50,171 bases of DNA from Candidatus Acidiferrum typicum (lineage in GTDB: Bacteria > Acidobacteriota > Terriglobia > Acidiferrales > UBA7541), in NCBI GenBank assembly GCA_002478115.1, contig DLMH01000194.1, positions 1 through 50,171 on the forward strand. Reading direction: 5' to 3'. Position 1 is the first letter of the stretch. The number at the start of each line of letters is the position of its first letter. A model generated the notes under the pieces. That model had not been told where the DNA came from. It searched no databases and saw only the letters and a list, made by a program, of their open reading frames with translations. Below, in pieces: positions 33,791 through 42,509 of the stretch. Position numbers and translations under genes: made by a program.

Positions 33791-34789
33791 TTGGCAAACG
33801 TCACATCCCAAACTATTCCCGTTCGTTCCGCGAGCTCCAGCATTCTTGGAAGATTTCTCGGAGTCTACTTGCGTCAAAGTGCCAGGGTTTGGAACCATCT
33901 CCCCGCTTCCTTGCGCCATTCTTCTACCGGCCGGGCTTATGGAAAGCATTTGCATGCCTTGGTTCTGCTGCAAAATGAGCGACGGCAATCCTTTGGCACC
34001 TTTTTTCTGCGAAATCGACCCGAGTTGGAATTGATGAGGCGTCTGCTAAACCAGAAAGCCCCGGGCTCCAGATTGGACATTTCAGTGTTGGCCTGCAGCA
34101 AGGGCGCCGAGGTTTATTCAGTTCTCTGGGCAATCCGCTCGGCACGTCCCGACTTGAAACTCAACACGCACGCGCTGGACATTTCACAGGAAATTCTGGA
34201 ATTTGCCGAGAGGGGAGTGTATTCGCGTATCGCTCGTGATATCTCCACGCCATCGCCTCACAACGGAACCAAGGTGGTAGAGGACGTGGCCTGGAACACT
34301 TCAAGGGACCAAAACGCGCCGATTTTCGAGCGTATGACCGACGAAGAGGTAAACGCGATGTTTGAGGTGGAAGGCGATCAAGCGAAGGTCAGGCCATGGC
34401 TCAAGGAAGGAATCAAGTGGCTTCGAGGCGACGCCAACGATCCAAAACTGCTCGGCGTTCTGGGCCCGCAGGAGATCGTGGTGGCAAACCGCTTTCTCTG
34501 TCATATGCAGCCCGCGGCTGCCGACAAGTGCTTGCGCAGCGTCGCGCGGCTCGTGAAGCCGGGCGGTTACCTATTTGTCTCCGGCATTGACTTGGACGTG
34601 CGGACGCGGGTTGCACGGGACTTGCGCTGGAAACCGGTCACAGAGCTGATTCGCGAGATCCACGACGGTGACACTTCCTTGAGACGCGGCTGGCCCTTGG
34701 AATACTGGGGCCTGGAACCTTTCTCTGAAGACCAGGCTGATTGGGGCATTCGTTATGCTTCCGTCTTCCAGATTGGCGAAGCATCCTGA
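33791..34789 (+). CDS. CheR-type SAM-dependent methyltransferase
   Basis: The protein has 332 residues. After an unusual N-terminal 60 residues, SFGTFFLRNRPELELMRRLL matches the end of the CheR N-terminal helical region. ISVLACSKGAEVYSVLWAI is the SAM-binding motif I in its CheR form, LNTHALDISQEILEFAERGVYS is motif II, and VVANRFLCHM is the motif IV region. No chemotaxis gene is nearby and the C-terminal region differs from classical CheR, so the target is probably not a chemoreceptor. O- or C-methylation of a CDP-sugar is one idea from context. The start is taken as TTG 33791; no good ribosome site is visible. Confidence 0.8.
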   Translation: MANVTSQTIPVRSASSSILGRFLGVYLRQSARVWNHLPASLRHSSTGRAYGKHLHALVLLQNERRQSFGTFFLRNRPELELMRRLLNQKAPGSRLDISVLACSKGAEVYSVLWAIRSARPDLKLNTHALDISQEILEFAERGVYSRIARDISTPSPHNGTKVVEDVAWNTSRDQNAPIFERMTDEEVNAMFEVEGDQAKVRPWLKEGIKWLRGDANDPKLLGVLGPQEIVVANRFLCHMQPAAADKCLRSVARLVKPGGYLFVSGIDLDVRTRVARDLRWKPVTELIREIHDGDTSLRRGWPLEYWGLEPFSEDQADWGIRYASVFQIGEAS

Positions 34790-34910
34790 TTCCGGATGTC
34801 ATCCAAACTTCGTGGCGCTCAGATGGTCATCGGCCTACTCGACCACGTGAGCATCGGCCATTTCGGAGCGCAGAAATCGTTCACTGTTTTTAATGGAGAA
34901 GGGTGATAGC

Positions 34911-35441
34911 GTGCATTTCACGGAGAGCGATGTCGTCGGCGCAAAGGTGATTGACCCGACTCCGCACGGAGATGATCGTGGGCGGTTCATGCGCGTGTGG
35001 TGCGCGCGGGAGTTTTCCGAGCACGGTCTGGATTTCTCGCCTGTTCAGGGGAACATGGGTTTCAGCGTGCGGAAGGGGACAACTCGTGGGATGCACTACC
35101 AGGTGGCCCCTGCGCTCGAGGCCAAGCTGGTGCGCTGCACTCGAGGAGCCATGTTCGACGTTGTGCTCGACCTCAGACCGGACTCCCCAACCTACCGCAA
35201 ATGGTATGGCGTAGAGTTGACTGCGCTAAACGGGCGAATGCTGTTTGTGCCAGAGCTCTGTGCTCATGGATACCAGACTCTCGAAGAAAATACAGAGATG
35301 CACTACTTGACGTCAGCGTTCTACAGCCCAAGTGCGGTGCGTGGTGCGCGCTTCGACGACCCAGCATTCCAGATCAAATGGCCATTGGCCGCTACAGTAG
35401 TCTCTGACCAAGATCGCGGCTGGCCGCTCGTGGAATTCTGA
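34911..35441 (+). CDS. rfbC: dTDP-4-dehydrorhamnose 3,5-epimerase-family protein
   Basis: The cupin-fold epimerase has 176 residues. The opening VHFTESDVVGAKVIDPTPHGDDRGRFMRVW is typical of RfbC/RmlC from residue 1 to 30. RGMHYQ carries the catalytic His, FVPELCAHGYQTL is the central strand, and DDPAFQIKWP is the C-terminal signature. GTG 34911 is preferred over ATG 34893 because GGAGAAGG sits eight bases upstream and the family begins there. In this CDP-sugar block, with no rmlA, rmlB or rmlD nearby, the substrate is more likely a CDP-4-keto-6-deoxyhexose than the dTDP-sugar. Confidence 0.9.
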   Translation: MHFTESDVVGAKVIDPTPHGDDRGRFMRVWCAREFSEHGLDFSPVQGNMGFSVRKGTTRGMHYQVAPALEAKLVRCTRGAMFDVVLDLRPDSPTYRKWYGVELTALNGRMLFVPELCAHGYQTLEENTEMHYLTSAFYSPSAVRGARFDDPAFQIKWPLAATVVSDQDRGWPLVEF

Positions 35442-35531
35442 CGCATAGATTCTGGGGCAACAAACTCAGACCCCAAACCCTGCACGAAACTTTAGGTCCC
35501 ACACAAGGCGAAAGGCGCAAAGGAGACACCC

Positions 35532-36341
35532 ATGAAAGTTGTATTGTTCTGTGGAGGTTTAGGTATGCGTCTCCGCGAGTATTCGGAGACCATTCCCAAA
35601 CCCATGGTGACCATCGGTTACCGGCCGATCCTCTGGCATGTGATGAAATACTACGCCCACTTCGGGCACAAGGACTTTATTCTCTGCTTGGGACACCGGG
35701 CGGACGCGGTTAAGAACTATTTCCTGAATTACAACGAATGTGCCTCCAATGACTTCGTCTTGTCTGACGGCGGGAAAAAGCTGGATCTTTTCAACAGTGA
35801 CATCCATGACTGGCGGATCACCTTCGCGGATACCGGCATCAATTCTAATATTGGCCAGCGCCTGAAGGCAGTGGAAAAGTATCTTGAAGGGGAAGAAGAA
35901 TTCCTGGCCAACTATAGCGACGGCCTCACGGACCTGCCGCTCCCCCAGCAACTGGAGCACTTTCATCAACACGGGAAAATTGCCAGCTTCCTCTGTGTCC
36001 GGCCGAATCTCAGCTATCACCTGGTTTCGTTGCAGGAGGGCAACGATAATCTGGTCTCCGGGATCCACGCCATCAGTAATGGTTCCGTGCGCATCAATGG
36101 GGGCTTCTTCATTTTCAAGAAGAAGATTTTCGACTACATCAAGGAGAAAGAGGAACTTGTAGGCGAACCATTCCAGAGACTGGTCGAAGAGAAACAGTTG
36201 ATTGGCTACGTATATGATGGGTTCTGGGCGAGCATGGACACGTTCAAGGACAAGCAGCAATTGGAGAGCCTATGTACCGGTGGAGTCGCCCCATGGGAAC
36301 TTTGGAAGACCAACGGCAATGGTAAACGCCAAAGCCGCTAG
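35532..36341 (+). CDS. rfbF: glucose-1-phosphate cytidylyltransferase
   Basis: The protein has 269 residues, close to the family standard. VVLFCGGLGMRLREYSETIPKPM is the nucleotide-binding loop with the RfbF-type spacing (residues 3-25). YSDGLTDL carries the metal-binding Asp, and VRINGGFFIFKKKIFDYI and GFWASMDTFKDKQQLE are signature segments near the C-terminus. It makes CDP-glucose from CTP and glucose 1-phosphate, the substrate of RfbG at 38649. AAGGAGACACCC precedes the ATG. Confidence 0.95.
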   Translation: MKVVLFCGGLGMRLREYSETIPKPMVTIGYRPILWHVMKYYAHFGHKDFILCLGHRADAVKNYFLNYNECASNDFVLSDGGKKLDLFNSDIHDWRITFADTGINSNIGQRLKAVEKYLEGEEEFLANYSDGLTDLPLPQQLEHFHQHGKIASFLCVRPNLSYHLVSLQEGNDNLVSGIHAISNGSVRINGGFFIFKKKIFDYIKEKEELVGEPFQRLVEEKQLIGYVYDGFWASMDTFKDKQQLESLCTGGVAPWELWKTNGNGKRQSR

Positions 36342-36350
36342 AGCGAGTGA

Positions 36351-37010
36351 GTGCCTATGCGCCCCCTAAACCTGCCTTACGATAACGCGTCCCCTCCCAC
36401 AATTCTGTGCCTGGGAGCACACTCGGACGATATCGAAATTGGTTGTGGCGGAACTATCCTTCGGCTGTCGCAGGAATATCCGGGCGCTGCCTTCCACTGG
36501 GTTGTGTTCAGTGCGGCAGGAGTCCGGGCCGCGGAGGCGCAACGCGCGGCTGTGCTATTTGCAGGTACGTCTATTGTCAGGGGTCCTCAACTCAAATCCT
36601 TCCAGGACGGTTTCATGCCGTTTGTGGGAGCAGAAGTGAAGGCCGTTTTCGAAGAGCTGAAGCAGGCCGTCTCCCCGGACGTAATCTTCACCCATAATTG
36701 CAAAGATGCGCACCAGGACCACCGGTTACTGGCAGAATTGACCTGGAATACTTTTCGAGACAATCTGATCCTGGAGTACGAGATTCCCAAATATGACGGC
36801 GACCTGGGGCAACCGAGCGTCTTCGTGCCGCTTCCAGCCGAAGTGTCGGAGAAGAAGGTTCGATACATCGTGGACACTTTCCAGTCTCAGTACGCGAAGC
36901 GGTGGTTTCAACCGGACACGTTTTTCTCCCTGATGCGATTGCGGGGAATGGAATGTAATGCTCCCAGCGGTCACGCCGAAGCGTTCTACTGTCGCAAAAT
37001 AGTCCTGTAG
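36351..37010 (+). CDS. PIG-L/LmbE-family N-deacetylase
   Basis: The protein has 219 residues. LGAHSDDIEIGCGGT contains the AHxDDxE zinc-binding motif, and HNCKDAHQDHRLL supplies the second H-x-x-D-H element. Family members remove acetyl groups from GlcNAc-containing compounds or nucleotide sugars. It lies nine bases after rfbF inside the CDP-sugar block, where an N-acetylated intermediate is not obvious. It may act on another precursor or have a different hydrolase role. GTG 36351 and ATG 36357 are both possible starts. Confidence 0.9.
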   Translation: MPMRPLNLPYDNASPPTILCLGAHSDDIEIGCGGTILRLSQEYPGAAFHWVVFSAAGVRAAEAQRAAVLFAGTSIVRGPQLKSFQDGFMPFVGAEVKAVFEELKQAVSPDVIFTHNCKDAHQDHRLLAELTWNTFRDNLILEYEIPKYDGDLGQPSVFVPLPAEVSEKKVRYIVDTFQSQYAKRWFQPDTFFSLMRLRGMECNAPSGHAEAFYCRKIVL

Positions 37011-37214
37011 AATAAAGAACAGGCAATATTGACAAAACTAGGAATGTCTCAGACGATTGACAGCCTCCTGATGCCGTGAGACCGTGAAGGTGAACTTAAT
37101 AGAGCGGTAATCTGTCGCGGTTTACCCAAGGTCTGCGTGCAGCGGTCCTTGGATGTTACGGTTGTACGTGGAAATAATCTCGTTCGCCGGCTTGCCGAGC
37201 CATTGGAGCATCCC

Positions 37215-38552
37215 ATGATTGTAGATACAGCCCTTAGAGAGCTTGAAGCCTCGGGTCGTCCGATCCGCGTCGGAATGGTCGGAGCCGGTGCCACCGGCCG
37301 CGCCATCGCCCTTCAGCTTGGGACACCGGTACCAGGAATTCGCCTCGTGGGGATTGCCAATCGGACTCCGAAGCACGGCGAACGGGCATTTCGGGAGGCC
37401 GGAATCACCGAGTGGCATGGCGCATCGTCCGCTTTGGAAGCCGAAGCAGCGATTTCTCGTGGACTACCAGTGCTGACTGACGATCCGTCGGTGCTGACCA
37501 CCTGCGGTGCCGTTGATCTTCTCGTGGAAGTGACAGGTACCGTCGAACCCGCAACCGGTGTGGTCCTGGAGGCGTTCGACCATGGCAAGCATGTTGTTTT
37601 GGTCAACGCCGAGCTCGATTCGCTCATCGGTCCGATTCTGAAGGCGAAGGCGGACCAGGCCGGGGTAGTGGTCACACACACCGACGGGGATGAGCCGGGG
37701 GTGGCAATGACCTTGCTCCGCTATCTTCGATCATTGGGACTCCGCCCGGTTGCTGCGGGCAACCTCAAAGGTATGGTCGACCATTATCGGAACCCTGAAA
37801 CCCAGCGCGCCTTTGCCGAGAAAAATGACCAGGACGCCAGGAAAGTCACCTCATTTGCGGATGCGACGAAACTGTCCATGGAGGCGACGGTTCTCTCCAA
37901 TGCCACCGGATTCCATGCGGGGCGTCGTGGTATGTATGGCCCCGCGTGCAAATACGTGCAGGAGATGGCGACACTGCTTCCCGCGGATCAGATGCTTGCC
38001 ACTGGCCTTGTGGATTATGCCCTCGGCGCGGCGCCTCACACCGGCGCCTTTGTTATCATTCACGAGGAATCGCCGCTGAAGAAGGCTCAGCTTGCCTATT
38101 ACAAGATTGGCGACGGACCGTTCTATGTTTTCTACACACCGTTTCATCTGCCGCATCTTCAGATCGCATCCACGATCGGCAGAGCTTTCGTCCATCGTGA
38201 TCCGACGGTAGCCCCCCTTGGCGGTCCGGTCTGTGAAGTGGTAACCATCGCAAAGCGCGACCTGAACACTGGCGAACTCTTGGACGGCGTTGGTGGATTC
38301 TGCACCTATGGACTCATCGATAACGCCATCGCAGCCCGCGCCATCGCAGCCCTTCCGATTGGCCTCTCGGCAGGCTGCGTACTGCGTCGGGATGTAGCAA
38401 AGGACGCCGTGGTCACGTTCAATGATGTGGACAGACCCACCGCAGGAGTAGTTGATGTGTTGTGGCGGGAGCAAAGCGCAAGATGGCCACTCGCGACAAA
38501 AGAGTCAGAACCATCCTCGATGCAGCACGTTCCTGCGGGAAGGATCGCATGA
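37215..38552 (+). CDS. NAD(P)-dependent homoserine-dehydrogenase-like protein of a CDP-sugar locus
   Basis: The protein has 445 residues. The Rossmann motif VGMVGAGATGRAIALQL begins near residue 19, then DLLVEVTGTVEPATG and HVVLVNAELDSLIGP follow. The C-terminal part (GFCTYGLIDNAIAARAIAALPIGLSAGCVLRRDVAKDAVVTFNDV) resembles a SAF-type domain. I recognise it as a type that recurs beside rfbF/rfbG-like genes, but its reaction is not established to my knowledge. Oxidation, reduction or rearrangement of a CDP-keto-sugar is the inference. ATG 37215 has GGAG upstream and begins just before the domain; the frame is open to an ATG-like start at 37137. Confidence 0.82.
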   Translation: MIVDTALRELEASGRPIRVGMVGAGATGRAIALQLGTPVPGIRLVGIANRTPKHGERAFREAGITEWHGASSALEAEAAISRGLPVLTDDPSVLTTCGAVDLLVEVTGTVEPATGVVLEAFDHGKHVVLVNAELDSLIGPILKAKADQAGVVVTHTDGDEPGVAMTLLRYLRSLGLRPVAAGNLKGMVDHYRNPETQRAFAEKNDQDARKVTSFADATKLSMEATVLSNATGFHAGRRGMYGPACKYVQEMATLLPADQMLATGLVDYALGAAPHTGAFVIIHEESPLKKAQLAYYKIGDGPFYVFYTPFHLPHLQIASTIGRAFVHRDPTVAPLGGPVCEVVTIAKRDLNTGELLDGVGGFCTYGLIDNAIAARAIAALPIGLSAGCVLRRDVAKDAVVTFNDVDRPTAGVVDVLWREQSARWPLATKESEPSSMQHVPAGRIA

Positions 38553-38648
38553 GGCTCAGGCCGTTCTGCGAAGGAATTGGCGCGTGTCTCAGCGCCATTG
38601 GTTTCGGTGGTGACCCCTGGCGCTCGGCATCGCGCGGTTGGATCGCTC

Positions 38649-39752
38649 ATGCTTAATCCTTCGTTCTGGAAAAACCGCCGGGTGTTCTTAACCGGGCATA
38701 CCGGTTTCAAAGGAAGCTGGCTCTCGCTCTGGCTGCATGCGCTCGGCGCAGATGTAACGGGATACGCCCTTGAGCCGCCAACTCAACCCAGCCTGTTCGA
38801 GCAAGCGAAAGTTGCGGACGTGGTCCGCTCCATTTTCGCGGATGTTCGCGACTTCCCACGGTTCAAGGCTGCGGTGGCCGAGTGCCGTCCTGAAGTGATG
38901 ATTCACATGGCCGCGCAATCTGTGGTGCGCCGCGGCTATGAGGATCCGGTAGAAACCTATTCCTCCAACGTCATGGGAACTGTCCACGTTTTCGAGGCGC
39001 TGCGGCAGTTGAAACATCCGTGCGTGGTGGTCAATGTCACCAGCGACAAATGCTATGCCAATCAAGAGTGGCTCTGGGGATATCGCGAAAATGAACCCAT
39101 GGGCGGCCGGGATCCCTACTCGAACTCCAAGGGTTGCGCCGAACTGGTGACCACTGCCTACCGCGAATCGTTCTTCTCTCCGGCCTTGATCAAAGATCAC
39201 GGCGTCGCCCTCGCCAGTGCTCGCGCCGGCAATGCCATAGGTGGCGGTGATTGGACGAGTGACCAGCTCATCCCCGACCTCCTGAGGGCTTTCCTTGGAG
39301 GCAAACCCTGCCTGATCCGGAACCCTGCCTCCATCCGGCCGTGGCAGTTCGTCCTGGAGCCGCTCCGGGGATACCTCGTGCTCGCGGAACGGCTCGCTGA
39401 GGATCCCTCTCGCTTTGCTTCCGGTTGGAATTTTGGTCCCGCAGAAGCGGACGCGAAACCCGTGTCCTGGGTCGCCGATGAGCTCACACGGTTGTGGGGA
39501 AACCGCGCTTCGTGGAGTCTCGATCCCGCTGCCCACCCGCGCGAGGCGCACTCTCTGAAATTGGACACCTCCAAATCGAGAGCCTGCCTGGGTTGGCATC
39601 CCGCGCTTCCTTTGAGTCAGGCTCTGGAATGGATTGTGGGATGGTATCGCGCCTTCCAGTCGGGGGCCGATCTTCGTTCGATCACCCGAACCCAAATCGA
39701 GCGATATGAAGAATGTTCACGCGATTGCAGCCTTTCCGTCGTGCCCAGCTGA
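38649..39752 (+). CDS. rfbG: CDP-glucose 4,6-dehydratase
   Basis: This extended SDR enzyme has 367 residues. FWKNRRVFLTGHTGFKGSWLSLWL is the RfbG N-terminal signature (residues 6-29). MAAQSVVRRGYEDPVETYSSNVMGT and VTSDKCYAN follow, and YSNSK provides the catalytic Tyr and Lys. It converts CDP-glucose to CDP-4-keto-6-deoxyglucose. ATG 38649 is chosen because the family starts within a few residues of it; the frame is open to 38577. No RfbH-type dehydrase is encoded nearby, so the product probably does not go to a 3,6-dideoxyhexose. Confidence 0.93.
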   Translation: MLNPSFWKNRRVFLTGHTGFKGSWLSLWLHALGADVTGYALEPPTQPSLFEQAKVADVVRSIFADVRDFPRFKAAVAECRPEVMIHMAAQSVVRRGYEDPVETYSSNVMGTVHVFEALRQLKHPCVVVNVTSDKCYANQEWLWGYRENEPMGGRDPYSNSKGCAELVTTAYRESFFSPALIKDHGVALASARAGNAIGGGDWTSDQLIPDLLRAFLGGKPCLIRNPASIRPWQFVLEPLRGYLVLAERLAEDPSRFASGWNFGPAEADAKPVSWVADELTRLWGNRASWSLDPAAHPREAHSLKLDTSKSRACLGWHPALPLSQALEWIVGWYRAFQSGADLRSITRTQIERYEECSRDCSLSVVPS

Positions 39753-39789
39753 CTAAACTTAATCCGGAGAATTGGGAGGAGTTGTTTCC

Positions 39790-41106
39790 ATGCCAAACAT
39801 CGTCGTCTTAGGATCGGGAATGGCCGGGTTCGGTGCTGCTTATCGGCTACACGCCGAGCGCATTACACCTGTGATGTATGACAAGAACTCCTACCATGGC
39901 GGCCACACGGCGTCGTTCCGCTCCGACACCGGGTTCCTCTTCGACGTCGGCCCACACATTTCGTTTACCAAGGATCCGCGTATTCAGGAGATCTTTGCCG
40001 ACAGCGTCGATCAGCAGTACGAAACCATTCAAATCAATCTGAATAACTACTGGCGCGGCTACTGGCCGCTGCATCCCGTACAAGTTCACCTGCACGGACT
40101 GCCGGAAGACGTCATCGTCAAGGTCATTAAGGACTTCGTCGAAGAAAGCCAGGGACCCGAAAAACCGATAAAGAACTACGCCGACTGGTTGGTGGCGAGC
40201 CTTGGCCGGTCGTTTGCCGAGCTCTTCCCCATGCAGTACACGCGAAAGTACCACCTCACCACCGCCGAGAACATGAGCACCGATTGGCTCGGCCCACGCA
40301 TCTACCGCCCGACCCTTGAGGAAGTGCTGCGTGGTGCGCTCTCGCCGTCGGCTCCGCACGTTCACTACATCACGCACTTCCGCTACCCGAGCAACGGTGG
40401 ATTCATGTCGTATCTTAAGAAGTTTGTCCCGATGGGAAACCTGAGGCTCAATCACGAGTTGGTATCCATCGATCCTCGCGCGCGGCAGCTTACTTTTTCG
40501 AACGGCCACGTGACACAATACGATGGCCTGGTCTCTTCTGTGGCATTGCCCGATCTCATCCGCATGATTCACGGCGCGCCGCCCGATGTCGTCGAAGCTT
40601 CCCGGCGCCTGGCTTGCTCCACATGTGTCCTTGTTAACATCGGCGTGAACCGCCAGGATCTTTCTCGCGCCCACATGACTTACTTCTACGATGAAGACAT
40701 TTGCTTCACGCGCCTCGGCTTTCCGCACATGCTCTCCTCCAGTAACTCTCCCTCGGGCACGGGAAGCATTCAGGCGGAAGTCTACTTCTCGGATAAATAC
40801 AAGCCTTTCACCGGCTCACCCAATGACTGGATTGAGCCCGTTATAACGGATCTGCGTCGCTGCGGCCTCTTGCGCGACGATGACAAGATCTTGTCTCGCG
40901 GGGCCATGTTGCTCCGCTATGCAAACATTATTTTCGATCTCGAACGCGCCGCTGCACTGAAAACAGTCCACGGCTATCTCGACGACATTGGCATTGCCTA
41001 CTGTGGTCGCTACGGAGACTGGGGCTACATGTGGACCGACGAGAGCTTCAAGAGCGGCGAGCTGGCCGCAGAACGCGCCTTGTCCGCGCCAGTGTCATCG
41101 CGGTAG
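39790..41106 (+). CDS. FAD-dependent amine-oxidase/protoporphyrinogen-oxidase-like protein
   Basis: The protein has 438 residues. VVLGSGMAGFGAAYRL is the N-terminal FAD-binding fold, followed by YDKNSYHGGHTASF, the GG motif of the amine-oxidase group. The C-terminal CGRYGDWGYMWTDESFKSG is the second FAD contact typical of the same family. Relatives in polysaccharide loci include UDP-galactopyranose-mutase-like flavoproteins, so ring contraction or oxidation of a sugar is possible. ATG 39790 follows GGGAGGAG at a suitable distance; a TTG at 39772 lies before the ribosome site and is unlikely. Confidence 0.87.
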   Translation: MPNIVVLGSGMAGFGAAYRLHAERITPVMYDKNSYHGGHTASFRSDTGFLFDVGPHISFTKDPRIQEIFADSVDQQYETIQINLNNYWRGYWPLHPVQVHLHGLPEDVIVKVIKDFVEESQGPEKPIKNYADWLVASLGRSFAELFPMQYTRKYHLTTAENMSTDWLGPRIYRPTLEEVLRGALSPSAPHVHYITHFRYPSNGGFMSYLKKFVPMGNLRLNHELVSIDPRARQLTFSNGHVTQYDGLVSSVALPDLIRMIHGAPPDVVEASRRLACSTCVLVNIGVNRQDLSRAHMTYFYDEDICFTRLGFPHMLSSSNSPSGTGSIQAEVYFSDKYKPFTGSPNDWIEPVITDLRRCGLLRDDDKILSRGAMLLRYANIIFDLERAAALKTVHGYLDDIGIAYCGRYGDWGYMWTDESFKSGELAAERALSAPVSSR

Positions 41107-41199
41107 TCCCATTCCGCCGACGCTGTTGCGCCGGCTCTAAAGACCAATCACCCGGCATAATTCCAGCCGATTGTCAAAATACAGCCTGACAGAGGATAA

Positions 41200-42507
41200 A
41201 TGGTTCGGCCGTCCGAAAAAATTGGTCTGTTAGATCACCTGGGTGGGGGAAATCTTGGCGACGACGCAACACTGGCCGCCGTGATGCAGAACATCAAAAT
41301 ACGGTGGCCCGACGCGCAAATATTTGGGTTCACCATGAATCCCGGCGATACGCAAACTAGGCATGGCATCCCCTCCTACCCCATCCGAAAAGAAACATGG
41401 ACGCCAGGGTTTGCTGTGCAAGACAGCAAGCTGATTCTTAAAGAAAAGCTAAAGGCCGCGGCCGGCAAGCATGGCCTTCTGTTTAAGATTCTTAAGGCGA
41501 TTTATGGTGTCGTCTATAGAAAGCCCATCAACCTTGTTAAAGAACTGGTTTTCTTGGCCAAATCGTTTCGGATTATTCGCACCTTTGACCTCTTGATCAT
41601 AGCCGGCGGTGGTCAACTTCTCGATTCTTGGGGGGGACCGTGGAAGTTTCCCTATACCCTCTTCAAATGGACGATGCTGGCTAGGCTGTCTCGCGCAAAG
41701 TGTTATTACATAAATGTCGGAGCCGGCCCGCTTCGTCATCCGTTAGGCAAATGGTTCATTAAGAGAGCACTGCTCCTGGCCGACTATGTTTCTTTTCGAG
41801 ATGAGCAATCGAAAGCTCTTGTCGAAAGCACTGGATATAGAGCCACGAGTCAAGTATGCCCAGACAGCGTATATGCCCTCGAGATCCCTGCCCTGGCAAC
41901 GAGTCGCAACGGCAGAAGAGGCGAGTCAATCGTCGGAATTTCGCCGATGGCTTATTGTGACCCACGCGTCTACTGGGAGAAGAACCAGAGTATCTACGAT
42001 GGTTTAATCAAGGAACTTGCAGCCTTCGGCTCATGGCTAGTCCGAAATCAACAATCTTTGGCGCTTTTCAGCACGGACATCTGGTTTGATTCGCAGGCCA
42101 TCGAAGATTTTAAATCGGCCTTGATTCACGAAACGGGACTTGCTAATTCACCACGGGTAAGACATGAGCCGGTCAAGGGAATCGACGAGATGCTCCTTCA
42201 CATGTCCTCTATGGACTATATCGTGACCTGTCGGTTCCACGGTGTAATATTTGCTCACATGCTAAACAAGCCCGTTTTGGCGCTCTCGCACCATCCGAAG
42301 GTTACGAAGCTGATGGGCGAAATGGGACTCTCGAAATACTGCCTCGACATCCACACTTGCGATTTTAAAGTGTTGACGGAGACATTCCAGGCGCTGGTGA
42401 GCAATCGCGGCGAGATCAAGTGCCGCATGGCTGAAAAGCTCGCCTGCAACAGGAGCGAGCTAACAATGCAGTTCGATGCCTTATTTACTAGGGAGGCGCG
42501 AAATTAA
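41200..42507 (+). CDS. polysaccharide pyruvyltransferase family protein
   Basis: The protein has 435 residues. LLDHLGGGNLGDDATLAAVM is the N-terminal CsaB/WcaK-type glycine-rich loop, and CRFHGVIFAHMLNKPVLALSHHPKV near residue 345 is the conserved C-terminal motif. Members transfer the enolpyruvyl group of PEP to form a pyruvate ketal on a sugar, adding a negative charge. It may act on the lipid-linked repeat unit. The gene begins 93 bases after the flavoprotein gene and ends two bases before the GT2 gene. Confidence 0.92.
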   Translation: MVRPSEKIGLLDHLGGGNLGDDATLAAVMQNIKIRWPDAQIFGFTMNPGDTQTRHGIPSYPIRKETWTPGFAVQDSKLILKEKLKAAAGKHGLLFKILKAIYGVVYRKPINLVKELVFLAKSFRIIRTFDLLIIAGGGQLLDSWGGPWKFPYTLFKWTMLARLSRAKCYYINVGAGPLRHPLGKWFIKRALLLADYVSFRDEQSKALVESTGYRATSQVCPDSVYALEIPALATSRNGRRGESIVGISPMAYCDPRVYWEKNQSIYDGLIKELAAFGSWLVRNQQSLALFSTDIWFDSQAIEDFKSALIHETGLANSPRVRHEPVKGIDEMLLHMSSMDYIVTCRFHGVIFAHMLNKPVLALSHHPKVTKLMGEMGLSKYCLDIHTCDFKVLTETFQALVSNRGEIKCRMAEKLACNRSELTMQFDALFTREARN

Positions 42508-42509
42508 GT

